DNA from: Microbotryomycetes sp. JL201
Taxonomy: Eukaryota; Basidiomycota; Microbotryomycetes
Assembly: GCA_033819885.1 (NCBI GenBank)
Contig: JAQYUZ010000032.1
Coordinates: 62,001 to 126,000, forward strand
Length of the DNA stretch: 64,000 nucleotides
Direction of reading: 5' to 3'
A program made the position numbers and the translations under genes. The notes under the pieces were generated by a model, which worked only from the letters and a program-made list of their open reading frames with translations, did no database searches and had not been told where the DNA came from. This document shows, one piece after another, positions 1 to 11,285 of the stretch. The first letter of the stretch is position 1. Each line of letters opens with the position of its first letter.

Positions 1-20
1 GTTCTGCCAGCAGAAGCAAG

Positions 21-28
21 TCACGTGA
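21..28. promoter_or_regulatory. TCACGTGA palindrome upstream of the ABHD11-like gene
   Basis: An 8-bp perfect palindrome with a CACGTG E-box core, about 84 bp before the start codon at 112. Cbf1-type bHLH factors are known to bind this core in fungi. Function here is inferred from position only. The same octamer recurs upstream of crtI and of the second GDSL gene. Confidence 0.3.
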
Positions 29-111
29 CCGGATCGTGCCGTCGGAAGGTCCAGTGAGACTTGAATTGGACGCGATTCGCCTCTGAGACGATCTCCAAAA
101 AGCGCAAAAGC

Positions 112-1466
112 ATGCTCGTCCGACCTCGGCTCTCAGCCAACTTGCTCAAGTCATCATCGGCAGGATGCAGTTCCCGCCTGCTGTCGTCTACAGCCGCGCT
201 GTCGGCACCGGTCGAGTTGGCTGCTGATGAGTACTCGCCGTCATCGAGTTCTAGTGATGACCTAGCAAGGCAGAATAGTCCACTTGTCATACTGCACGGC
301 TTGTATGGCAGCAAGTCCAACTGGCGAAGCATGGCAAGGGGCATGGCTCAACAGCTCAACAGACACGTTCACGCGCTGGTGAGGATTTACCCTCCTGTGA
401 CCCTCGACATAACTGTAACGCAGTTGTACAACTCTGTCACACTGCATCTAGGACCTGCGCAACCATGGTGTGAGCCCGCACGCTCCTGAAGTCGCTTACA
501 CGGATCTGGCCGGCGATGTTGGTCACTACATTGACAAGAATGGATTGAAAGACGTCACACTTCTCGGCCACTCTATGTAAGTGTGACTGCTCTTGTGTTT
601 CACGAGCTTGTTTCTGACTTTGGCGGGTCCACGGGTTCGACAAGGGGTGGCAAGGTGGCAATGGCGCTCGCTCTCGCGCCGCACAACGAGATTCAAAGAC
701 TCGTGGGCGCGTCAATGAGCACCGAGAGACTTGGTTCTTCACTCTGACGACCTTTCAACTGCAGTTGTCGATATTGCCCCTGGATCGGGCAAGATATCTC
801 CCGAGTTTCGAACATATCTAGACACGATGAAGCAGGTTCAAGACGCCAAAGTCAAATCAAGGAAAGAAGCTGACGAGATTTTGCAAAAAGTCGAACCTGT
901 GAGTTTTCTAGCAAACGCCCTTGCAAAGCTGTTCACCGCATGAATTGTCAACGATGAACGAGCTTGGGGCCCGACTGACGTTCGGCTCTCCGATATGCCA
1001 GGACTTTGGAGTTCGTGCTTTCTTGCTCACAAATCTTGAGCACAAGGCCGAATCGGACGAATGGAGGTTTAGATTGCCATTGGACTATCTCGTGAATGCC
1101 ATTGACGAAATTGGCAAGTTTCCTTACGAGCAAGGAACGCGAACGTACGAGAAACCCACATTGTTCATCAAAGGTCAGTCCGAATCCTTTGTCATTTATC
1201 CAGAAAGTAAATATCAAGGTGTCTTGTGCCAAACGAACAGGCGAAAAATCGAAATACATCAACCGGAAAAACATTCCCATTATCAAGGAATATTTTCCGA
1301 ATTCTGAAGTCAAAACGTTGCCGACAGGACATTGGGGTAAGTTAAAAGGTTCGAAAGTGCCGGCGTTTGCGCTTGACTGAGCACCTTTTATGGCTCAAAA
1401 GTACATGCGGAGAAGCCCAAAGAATTCATTGCAGAGCTCGATAGCTTTCTGAAGCAGCACTCGTGA
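112..1466 (+). CDS. Mitochondrial alpha/beta hydrolase, ABHD11/Imo32-like
   Basis: Serine hydrolase of the ABHD11/Imo32 family (esterase or acyltransferase type in relatives, mitochondrial). The N-terminus from the ATG at 112 is rich in Arg, Ser and Leu with almost no acidic residues, fitting a mitochondrial presequence. The spliced protein shows LHGLYGSKSNW (oxyanion-hole HG), DLRNHG, and the nucleophile elbow GHSMGG formed across the second intron. The late block LPTGHW carries the probable catalytic His. Introns at 379-451 and 577-644 are clear GT-AG. The intron at 707-764 keeps frame (LVVVDIAPG) only with a GC donor. The last exon ends KPKEFIAELDSFLKQHS. The TTG upstream at 61 is in frame but the first ATG is preferred. 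The exact substrate is unknown. Confidence 0.8.
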
Positions 1467-1711
1467 GGAGCAGACGCGGGGGGCAGCGCGCGGGCCTCGG
1501 CGTCGAAATGCCCTCGATGAATTTCATCGACCCAGATGCATCGTGCTTCCACGCAAAACAAATGTTGCAACAACGATAGTCATAGTCAAGTGATTCAAGG
1601 AATAAAAAAAATCGGAGAGCTCGTCGCGTAGATGTGTGTGTGAGCGCGTCATTTTTCTGAAACACATTCAATTCAGATCGTTTGAATGATACGGAAGAGA
1701 CTTTTGCAAAA

Positions 1712-2912
1712 TCACTTACTGCCGGATTTCCCAATTTTGAGCCACGAAGGCGTGACTTTTCCGGCCGAACCTCCGAACGGTAGCTTCTTGGTCCCTGTGT
1801 TCGATCTGGCTGACTGGTCGGGTGCGGCTGCAGCAGTATCCAATGGGTTGACCACGGGGAGATCGCTGGCAGCGTCGAGAATATCCTTCGTGAGTGGTGG
1901 ACGGGAACCGGAGGCTGCAGAAACCGAATCTCAGGTCAGTCTGCTCGTCTGCTTCGTCCCGGAGGAGACGTAGATCGCTTGCCATTGAGAGCGTCTTCAG
2001 AGAATTTGATGTAGAACACTGATGACGGCGTCAACTGCAAATCCATGAGCGACTTGCCCTTGAACTCTGGAGCGCCTCTGACAAACTCTCTCCTTGGCGG
2101 CGATTGGTCTGCGAAGCAGATGATATCAGCTTCTGCAGGGCGTGCTGTGGCATTGGCGAGGAGCGTACAGAGAACGAAAGGATGATCTCGATGTCGCTCA
2201 TCTACAGCAAGCCTGACGAATTCGTAAACGTGCACTAGTTTGTCCGTGCTTGGAAAGACACCTTCGAGCTGGCTGCGGTCGGCAAATTTGATTCGTATGC
2301 GTGTCTGTGCACGATAGACAAAAATGTGTCGTCAGCCGCCTTTCTCTGCGCCTGCCGCGTCACCCAGGTGGCGACTCACGTGAGGCCACCGCCTAGCTTT
2401 TTCACGATGACTGGTAGCCTCTTCTCTCTCCCTTAGCTTGCTCGTCAACAGTGGTGCGTCCGTCAACTGTTCTCGTTTCCTGACTTGACCTGCGAATGCT
2501 TGTTGCAATTCGCTCGCCGTCGGCTGAAAGTACGACTCTGGCAGATCCAACATTTCCCTGAGAGGTTGGTCGTGCAAAACAGGTCGAAAATACTTGGCAT
2601 GAAACTCTCTCGAGCGCTGTCCGTCACTCGACACGCTCTTGAGGGTGACGATTGGCTGCTCGCCGGTTGCGCGCGCCGAGGTTGTTGGCGGTGCACTCGA
2701 AGTGGATGGAACTGGAGCTTGCTGAGCCTATGAAAGCAAGCATGGGTGTCAGGATCTGCCATTTACGGTGGCTGAACGCGCTAGCGGACGAGACTCGCCT
2801 CGGCGTCCTGCTCGTGCTCGTCCGACATGGCGTCACCTGGAAGCCTGCCCTTGAATTTGATCTGTGTGCCATCGACTGACGGCGGCGCGGAGTTCGCTAG
2901 CTCGTCGGACAT
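1712..2912 (-). CDS. UBX-domain protein, ASPL/TUG-like (Cdc48/p97 cofactor)
   Basis: Likely Cdc48/p97 adaptor. The start at 2912 gives MSDELANSAPP, followed by a Ser/Thr/Pro-rich stretch and a block (REFHAKYFRPVL through EREEATSHREKARRWPH) that resembles the region before the UBX domain in ASPSCR1/TUG proteins. The UBX fold follows as TRIRIKFADRSQLEGVF, the Leu/Val-rich helix LVHVYEFVRLAV and the strand VFYIKF. The C-terminus ends VTPSWLKIGKSGSK, close to the short WLKL-type tail of ASPL proteins. Two of the three introns keep frame best with GC donors: 2728-2798 (GAG|GCGAGT) and 1915-1982 (AATG|GCAAGC). It is divergent from the SDR gene with only 62 bp between start codons. A plain UBX protein outside the ASPL group is possible. 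Confidence 0.72.
1915..1982 (-). other. GC-AG intron 3 of the UBX gene
   Basis: 68-nt intron, donor AATG|GCAAGC, acceptor TTTCTGCAG, phase 1. It joins EDALN to ASGSRPPLTKD and leads to the recognisable WLKI tail. No GT donor in range keeps this frame. Confidence 0.65.
2728..2798 (-). other. Probable GC-AG intron 1 of the UBX gene
   Basis: 71-nt intron, donor GCCGAG|GCGAGT, acceptor TTTCATAG, phase 0. A GT alternative (CTC|GTCCGC) also keeps frame but fits the donor consensus poorly. Confidence 0.5.
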
Positions 2913-2974
2913 GGCTCTCGATCGAGTCGCCCGAAAGATGTGGGGGAAAAACAATCTGTACTCTTCCACCCGAT

Positions 2975-4175
2975 ATGTCACGCACACTCGTCTGCACCGG
3001 ATGCTCTTCCGGACTTGGCTTTGAAGCGCTCAGACAATTCCTGACGACGTCGAATCAGTCATCCCCGCCATGGCGAGTGCTTGTCGGATGCAGACCTCGA
3101 CGCGTTCAAGCCGTTCAACTACAATTTCAACACATACTCCAGGCCACACAAACCCCAACATCAACAGTCAAAGTCCTCGACTTGGACCTGAGCAGTCGAG
3201 CAAGCGTCAAAACGTTCGCACATGCCGTCAAATCCGAGCTCGGACCTTCGGGCACGATCGACGCCATTTTGCTGTCGGCGGCCGTGTTCAAACATGACTT
3301 GACAACTAATTCTGATTGGACAGGGTATACAGAAGAAGCTGCAGTCAACTCGTTCGGTCAGCAGCTCTCTTTTGCTCTTCGTCATCGTCTCAACGCACGA
3401 ATCTGACGTGTGGCGGCGTTGTTCTTTTCGCAGCGCAACATTACCTTCTACACCTCCTTGAGCCAACAATACCAAAGGACGACAAGACGCGAGCGCGCGT
3501 CGTCTTTGTCTCGTCTTCGAAGCAACAATCAATTGAAACCATTGCGGCTGTCCATGCAAGTTTAACCATCTCTGTCAACGGTACAAACGCATCAAAGCCG
3601 ATGGACAGGTACAGCGCTTCAAAGCTCGTTCAAATGCTTACCGCCCAAGCGTGGAAACATACGCTCAAAGGCAGGGCAGACGTCGTTGCCGTTTCTCCAG
3701 GTGCGGCCCAAAAAAAAGTTTTGAGCAGGCGAGCCAACGAGATACAGAGCTGATACATAGGTAAATAATCAGGGTTCGTACCTACTTCAGGATTGAACAG
3801 AGAGTCACCTTGGTACCTCAAGTTGTTCATGACATACGTTCTTGCGAGGGCACCGTTCGCTACGACACTCGAAAAGGGTATTTGATCACGAGATGACTGG
3901 ATCAATCAGTCAGCTGACACTTCAAACCAGGCGCATCCATCATCAGACTGGCGATCGATCCCGACGTTGACGACTCTCAGCTCAAACTCGAGCTCACAAA
4001 GTCGGAAGATTCCAGAAAAGTCGTCTACATTGGCATCGGACCTGAAGAGAGCGGAACCGGCGGCTGGAAAATATACGAACCTAGCCCGCTCGTAGATCAA
4101 TTGTACTTTGAGGAGCAAGAGGTCTGGGCTCCAAGCTTGCAGAGCATCGAGAGCGGTGACGCAAAGGCGAAGTGA
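2975..4175 (+). CDS. Short-chain dehydrogenase/reductase
   Basis: NAD(P)-dependent oxidoreductase of the SDR superfamily. The ATG at 2975 starts MSRTLVCTGCSSGLG, the Rossmann TGxxxGxG cofactor loop. It is followed by VKVLDLDLSS (adenine-side Asp), DAILLSAAVF (NNAG-like), VVFVSSS (catalytic Ser strand) and the active-site YSASK. The chain after the third or fourth intron reads VVAVSPG, then a C-terminal part ending LQSIESGDAKAK with several acidic residues. The intron inside the region 3372-3430 joins AVNSF to AQHYLLHLLEP. Substrate cannot be told; the long C-terminal tail recalls fungal 3-ketosteroid reductase- or protochlorophyllide-reductase-like SDRs. It faces the bZIP gene tail-to-tail with 47 bp between. 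Confidence 0.78.
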
Positions 4176-4222
4176 AATCAATGTGGTTTACAACAACAAC
4201 AAAGCAAATTTGCTTCCTCAAA

Positions 4223-6282
4223 CTATGTCAAAGGTTCATTCTTGATTTTGACTTGACTCGGCGGAGCGCAACATTTTCTTTTGCCTTGAGCATCCGTTCC
4301 TGGACCAGTCCATCCGAACGGAGTCGAGCCGCTTCCACAGATCGTTTTCACGTCTTCCCAGCCTCTCCTCAGATGATTGACCGCTTCCGTACGAATGACG
4401 AGTCCGTATCTCGGGACCACTTTGACGTTGCGCGAAACTCGTAACGGGAGAACAGGTGAATCGGCTTTCAGTTGCCCCGTCGATTCATGCGGTCGCTCCT
4501 TTTCATAGTCGAGAATCATGTTGGCGAGCGAGCTGGCAGACAAACCCATCGGTTCATCAACAAGATTCGAGGACATGGCGAACATTAAAGACGGCGAGTG
4601 AGCCAATGGTCCCATCGAAGCACCGTCTAAATATGCGGAGGGTTCTGCAGACGTAGGTGAAGCAACATTGATGACTCCAGAAACTGTTCGTTGCCGATGC
4701 TGGTTCAGTTCGGCGATGGGTGAGCTTGTTGATCCTGCTCCGTAACAAGCTTCTTTCAACACGGTCCACGCTTGGTCGACAGGCATCCATTCCGCTTCGA
4801 GGACGGCTGTTGAATCATCAAAACTTGCCAGACTCGAGTCGATACCGGACACTTGATCAAAGAGAGGACCGCTGCAGTCTACGAGCCCGCCGCAACATTC
4901 AAACAACTGTTGCTCTTCGTCGGGAGTGTACGACAAACGCTGCAAAGGACCTTTGCCAGTGACCTCCAGTCCGCCGAGCAGTTGGATCAAAAATTTGACG
5001 TAGACTGCGGATGCGGCGTCCGTCCGAGCGGCAGCTAACGTTGAGGGCGGAACAAAGCAATACTCTTGCAGGAGGCGCGATGTGGTCGTAGGCGACGGCG
5101 GTGGCGCTCGCGCCGGCAGAACTCGCAGCGGTCGACTGATTGGTGAGACAGTTGTCGCCGACTCTATTGGAGATGCCGCAACCGAGACGTGATGCGGTAT
5201 CTGCAATGTCAAGCTGTTAGATGCGCTGCCGGACGTGGCGGCAATCACAGAATTGACGGAGGAAGGCGGAGTCGGGTGAGTGGCTACCGGACAGCAGCTG
5301 GATGTCGGATTGCACGGCATGACATCCAAGGGCCGACGCGGCCATGCGGAGGGCACTTTGGCGTGCTCATGGACGGGCGAGGGATTGTAAGAGGTTGGCG
5401 CCGGTGATGGCGTCTGCAACGGTGGTTGCGATGCTACTTGCTGTTGATTGGGAAATGTTGCCGGGGCTGATTCGAGTTGAGGGGTGTGTTGGTACATTGG
5501 CGCTAGCTGTACAGGATAGGAATAGCTGAGGGTTGCTGGAGTGGGGCCTGTCTGCGCTGAAGACATCGGCCAGCCCTGTGCTTGAAGAGAAGAAAGCGAC
5601 GGCAGGGCGCCTACAGATCCGCTCGTCGGCGCAGGCTGATATCTTGATTGCGGGGCATGCTCATTACGGTGCGCCAAAATCGGGAGCTGCGGCTGTGCCT
5701 GCGGCTGCGATGCGGACCAAGCTTCGGACGCTGGCGGTGGCGTTTGGTGTTCCACCAAAGCAGACTTTTTGTCATAGTCTAGCGGTGATGGACTCTGCGT
5801 GATCTGCTGCAGACGGGCGTTTGGAGACGCCACCACGTGGGGTTCGCTGTCTGCCCCTGTCGTCTCATCGTTATTTGTAGCTGCCTCTGCAAGCGGATCT
5901 CCACCGTCCAAGACTTGTTCGGGCGTATGTTCCGGGGTAGGCGGTCTCGGTGGCATACCGAGTTTATTGCGCAAATCGTTGTTCTCGCGCTCGAGCCGCT
6001 CGACGCGCGCCTCGAGGTTGGCTAAGTGTGCCGCCCGACGTGCACGGAACGCCCTTTGCATGTCCCGAGAGCGCTGCGTGGATGCACAAATGTCATGGTC
6101 AGCGCGCGTGATCGATTTCAGCGAGGACCGGGCCTCGCTCGATCCGGCCAAGGTCCGCAACACGGCACACTCACGCTCGGCGGCAGCGTCGGGTCTTCTT
6201 TACGTCCTCGCCGACCCTTTGACGCCTTGTTGGCGCCCTTGCATGCCGCTGTAGGCATTGTGGGGCTGTTTGCGGCGGCCAT
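4223..6282 (-). CDS. Fungal bZIP transcription factor
   Basis: Nuclear DNA-binding regulator. A short first exon encodes KASKGRRGRKEDPTLPPS. After one intron the basic region follows, RSRDMQRAFRARR, with the conserved Q-R-A-F-R-x-R-R spacing of fungal AP-1-like factors. A leucine-zipper heptad run comes next (LANLEARVERLERENNDLRNKL). The rest of the single long exon is Pro/Gln/Ser-rich low-complexity sequence, probably activation or disordered regions, with conserved-looking islands near LLQEYCFVPPSTL and VVPRYGLVIRTEAV. The start at 6282 (MAAANSP) was chosen as the ATG nearest the basic region; an in-frame start lies further out near 6345. It is divergent from the SRS2-like helicase. Target genes are unknown. 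Confidence 0.82.
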
Positions 6283-6680
6283 CGCCGGCGGACCGAATTC
6301 TTGCACGCAGACGGCAATGAGCAGGACCTTGCAGCGCACTAGCACGCGCTTCAGACAGAGTCACTGTCTTTGTGTTTGGTGCTCGGTCAACTCGTCGAAT
6401 CCGGGTTTCTGGCAGACCAGCGAATTGGGGTCTATATTTGGAGTGTAGGGTTCAGTACACCCAGTTGAATAGTAAAGCTTGGAAGATCCAGTCAATTTTG
6501 AAATATCTGGAAATGTCCCTGCCAAATCCGTACCACATGCTTATATGATCGTGCTTGAGAGCGACACTCGAGTGTATTGTCCAGCAGCCCGAAGCACAAG
6601 TCACGTGCGGAGCTGTTGAACGCCGGGTTGTGCACCGATCACGCAGGCTGCGACCACTACGAGCGGGGCCCTCGCCTCTG
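6283..6680. promoter_or_regulatory. Divergent promoter between bZIP and helicase genes
   Basis: 398 bp separating two genes transcribed outward. I see AT-rich patches around 6470-6550 and a CACGTG core near 6602, but no coding sequence or repeats. Use as a shared promoter is inferred from orientation. Confidence 0.4.
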
Positions 6681-9600
6681 ATGAGCAATGGGGTTGCCGT
6701 TGCTGGCTCGTCGGTGTCCGGTCCTGCTGCTCTGAAGCAGACTGCGCTCGGTTTTGACCAAGTGCAACCGGCCGCGTACATCGCCACGCTCAACGATGCA
6801 CAGCGCAAAGCTGTCACCGCACCACGCGACGGATGCTTTCAGATCTTGGCCGGACCAGGCAGTGGTGCGTAGCGTCTGCTCCAGAGGCGACGACAAGCCG
6901 CGCAGCTTGGCCTGCTCGTACAACCTCGTGCTCGAGCGCTGACGACAAAGCGCGTGACGGTGCAGGCAAGACAAAGGTGTTGACATCGCGCGTGGCATAC
7001 TTGCTGCAGCACTACCAGGTAGACCCGGCCGACATGATGTGAGATGACCGCACCGGCGCCACTCGATTCTGTACTGACACCGCCCGTCCCGACTACTCAT
7101 CATCAGCGTCGTCACATTCACAAACAAGGTGGGCGCTTGCTTGAAAGCGTGGTCGGACCGCGAAAGCTCAACCTCACACTGTTGCAAGGCTGCAAACGAG
7201 ATGAGGCTCCGACTTACTCACTTGGTCGGCGCCAAACTCGTCGACAAACTCATGATGGGCACATTGTGAGACTAGGCTGAACGGAACGCATAGTCTAGTG
7301 GTCGCTCTGACAGGTTGACTAACAGTCATAGCGTCTGTGTGCGATGTCAGTCTCCATGCCGCCATCGTCGATGCCAACATCTCTGCTGATTGCCCGAGTA
7401 ACAGACCTGCGCAAGTACGGCAAACTCATGGGGCTTTCGAACAATTTTGTCATTGCCGACCGCGAAGACTGGCAAGCCAGCTCACTCACTGTGCATGTGA
7501 CCCTCGCCTCTGACCTGCCGTCATCTCAGTCTCAACATGATCAAAAGAGCCGTCACAGCCACTGACATGACGCCGGAACTCAAAGCCAAACTCAAACCAA
7601 ACAAACTGTCCGATATCATTTCACAGTGCAAATCCAAGCAAGTTTCGCCGGAAATGTACCGAGCTCAAGCCGCCATTATGGACACGCGAGAGTCTGCAGA
7701 GAGCATGGAAGCAATCCATCGCGTCTATGTGTGCGTCGTACCTTGATAACGCGCTTCAACACTGCGATTGACAGGCTCTTTTCAGCGAGTATCAACAGGA
7801 ACTCGAACGCAATAACGCATTAGATTTCGACGACTTGCTTCTTCAGGGGTGAGATAGCACGCTTACAGCTCGCAACCCTCATTTGACAAACCCATACGTG
7901 GATCTTGTCAGACTGGAACTTTTTGAACGCTTTCCGAAGATCGTCAGCAAAATCCGTTGCGTCTTGATCGATGAAGTCAGTGTGCTGTAGACGGAGACTC
8001 GAAATGGAGGCTCAAAGCATATGTCGTAGTTCCAGGATACTAATTCGACGCAGTACACCTTGGTCAAACTGATGGCCCGAGCCAACAAAGCCTTGACTAT
8101 CGTCGGAGACCCAGACCAATCAAGTAAGCCCGAATGTTGTTTCCAGTGTTTTGACACTGAGCGACGGTCGCAGTATATGGGTGGAGAAATGCAGATATCG
8201 AAAATCTAGTCAAGATGAGCCAAGGTTAATCGGAATTGTTCTGCGGTCGCTGCTCGGATTTCAAACTAATCCTTTGGCTCAAAGACTTCAAACCAGTGCA
8301 ACAGATATATCTTGAACAAAATTACCGGTCGACCGCCGCGATTTTGGGCGCGGCTTTGGCTGTTGTGCGGCAAGGTAAGCAGCGACTGATGCAGGAAAAA
8401 GAAACTCTGCAGCTCATTGATTCACGCCAGACGCGAAGCGAGTGAACAAAGGTCTCAAAGCGACACATACGTCTGGCTCTTCAGTTGTTGTTCACCATGC
8501 GCCGTCAGCATTTGACGAAGCCCAGTTCATCGCCGCGCAGATCAAACAAATCACCGCACACGCCGGAGGCTTGATTGACTTTGGCGACATTGCCGTCTTG
8601 CTGCGATATGGAGCTTTGTCACGAAACATTGAAGTCGCCTTTCAGAAGGAGAGTATACCGCATCGCGTCGTTGGCGGTCACAAGTTTTTCGACCGGGTCG
8701 AGTGAGTCGTGTTTGTTCGGTCGAAGCTTGACTGAGCTAGGGTTGCCATGAACAGAGTCAAAGATATGATATCTTACCTTCAACTCGCGGACAATCCGAC
8801 CTATTCGGCGGCCTTCCATCGTGTCGTTAACTCACCCAAGCGAGGTTTTGGCGAAAAGACTGTCAAGGACATTGAACAAGCGGCTCGAACTCGAAAGTTG
8901 TCGTTGCTCGATATTTGCGTCAAGCTTGCCGCCGGCCAATCATTCATTCCTCTGACATCGTTGCAACGCAACAATTTGAAGCAATTCGTCCAAGTGGTTT
9001 TAGATGTCCAGAAACTGGCTGAGGATGGCACAAACGTGCCAGAATTGATTTCAAAAGTTGTCGAGCTGACGTTGTACGAAGCGTATCTCGAAAGAACATA
9101 CGGTCCGGACGCGAAAGAGCGGATGCTCAACATCGAAGAGCTAAAGGTGGGCTCTGATTAGGCTGTCCTTGGTCGCAACTGAATCAATGCCATGTTCAAG
9201 TCTTTTGCCGAGATTGTCGGGGAGGAGCGCGCCGAAGGACTTGCGGATGACGCAGAGCTCGAAGCGATGATGGAGCCGGTCGACGTGGCCGCAGTCGATT
9301 CGGCAAACAGAAGCTTGCGTCCGGTGGTCTACGGCACGCGCGTGGTTACCGCCGGTGCAGATCAAGACAATGAGTTGCCGTCAGTCCTGTTCTCGCATCT
9401 CAAATAGCCGACACTGATAGGGGTCGGTCGAACAGTGACCTGTTTCCGGCCTCTCAGTCCACCGAAAACCCTTTACGGACATTTCTGGCAATGTCGATGC
9501 TTGCTACGGACACGACTTCAGATTCCGCGAATGTCAACGACGCTGCAAAGAGCAAAGTCACTATCACGACGGTTCATGCCGCCAAAGGCCTGGAATGGCC

Positions 9601-11167
9601 TGTCGTTTTTGTTCCGGCTTGCGAGAGTGGTGCGCGATATTTGGGCCATTGTAGCGCGTACGCTCGTTGACATGGCTTGTCAGGCGTCTTTCCTTTCTAT
9701 CGGGCAGAAAAATCGGACCAAGTGGACGAAGAGAGGTGCGCACACCTTTTAAAGAAGCTGCGAGGAACGCACACGTGACATCATGCGCGAGCAGGCGGCT
9801 TCTATACGTCGCAATCACCCGGGCCAAAGTTTTGTGCACGCTGACACACAGTGCTACTCGGATGGCTGGAGGTGAGCGGCGCTAGAGCTTTCGAAACGAC
9901 CGTGTACTCAGGGCCACCGCATTCCTGCAGCCAAAACCTCATCGCGAGAGGTCTCCCCGTTCATCAAACCTGTCGCAGAAAAGTATCCGACGCTCTTCGT
10001 AAAACGACTTCAAAAGATTGGCCCGAAGCAGAGGAAAGAATTTGCACGCGTGTTGGACAGACCAGCACCTGACGAGCAAGTGGCCGCACGTATGATTGCG
10101 GATTAGTACGTGTGACGGCTACGAAAAAGCATCGGCTCGGAAGCTGATATGCTTGACACAGCGAGTCTTCACTTCCCGAGAATCCACCAACTTACGAATA
10201 CGACCCCAAAGCCGGCACGCAATCGCCGACACATACGTACGACAGCTCGGGAGGCTTTCAGCAGAACCGGTACGGCCGGCCTAGTGCCGGACCTCGAGCT
10301 ATTCCTCAAGGCGCAAAAGGGTTTTCGTCAGCTCTGTCCAGGTTTCGCGAAGCTGGCTCTGGCGGAAACTCTTTTGGGTCTGCGACAGCTTTCCGACCTG
10401 TCGCATCAAAAGCATTTGCCTCGAGCCCGTCGTTCAGCAACGCTGGCTTTGGCTCAAAACAGCTTTCTGGCCCAAGCCCGCCACACGCTGGACATTTCAG
10501 CGGAAGTAGCATTCCGCTCGCGCCATCCCACTCTGCACACTCCCAAGGCGCGATCGACGACTTGCCTGCGCCTCCGCCCCGTCAACCTTTCCCACCAATG
10601 AGAGCGAACGCCCGCAATCAAAACCGAGCATTCAGACCGCCGCGGATGGGAGGCACGGCGACGACGAGACCGAGCGCGCCCCTCGGCACTCCAATCGAAC
10701 TCGACTCGACTACACAAGTCGATGACGAAGAAGAATCTGATGCCCAACAAACTGCAGTAGACATGACCGCCCGGATAACGGCAGGTCAAACCATTCTGCA
10801 GCCGCCAACTGTCACTCGGCAACAATCACAATCTCCACAACGTCATCAACCGAAATCACCAACCGTTTCATTACCGAAACTTGACCCGCAAGGTTTGCCG
10901 AACGTGCCTGAAACGAGATCGTCTCGAATCGCAGATGCTGTACTCGTCAACCCTCGAGGTGATTTCGAAGGTGTGCCTTCAGATTTACTTGAAAGGTGGA
11001 CCAAAGGTGAAAAGAAGCGATTTCTGGACGCTTTTCAAGGTGTTTCTGGTATCAGCAGCAAGACTGATGACAATCAGGCACAAGAAGAAGAGATGCCGAG
11101 TAGTGACTCTGTCATTGTTGTTGAACAAGTTCCATCTTTGCGCCACAAACGTGGTAAACTCGGCTAA
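6681..11167 (+). CDS. SRS2: UvrD/SRS2-like superfamily I 3'-5' DNA helicase
   Basis: DNA helicase related to yeast Srs2, which strips Rad51 filaments. The ATG at 6681 gives a short leader, then LNDAQRKAV (Q motif) and the Walker A region GPGSGKT split by an intron. Next come VVTFTNKAANEMR (Ia), LIDEFQDTNSTQY (II, split by an intron whose acceptor is at the TAG before TTC CAG), VGDPDQSIYGWR (III), EQNYRS (IV), ITTVHAAKGLEW (V) and RRLLYVAITRAK (VI). After the motor domain comes a long Ser/Gly/Pro-rich tail (from about 10200) ending DAFQGVSG and an acidic segment, like the regulatory C-terminus of Srs2. The first 3 kb hold many tiny exons while the last 0.9 kb is one open exon. Orthology to SRS2 rather than another fungal UvrD paralogue is inferred from this tail and the motif set. 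Confidence 0.85.
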
Positions 11168-11285
11168 GTAGGAAGCCAAGGTTCACTCGTTGCGTTCATA
11201 GTGAAATGTATGTTGTGCAATTAATTATATTCACAGTGCTCTGTGACGTTTTACTGTTTGGTGTGTTCAAGAGCGATCTAGTTGT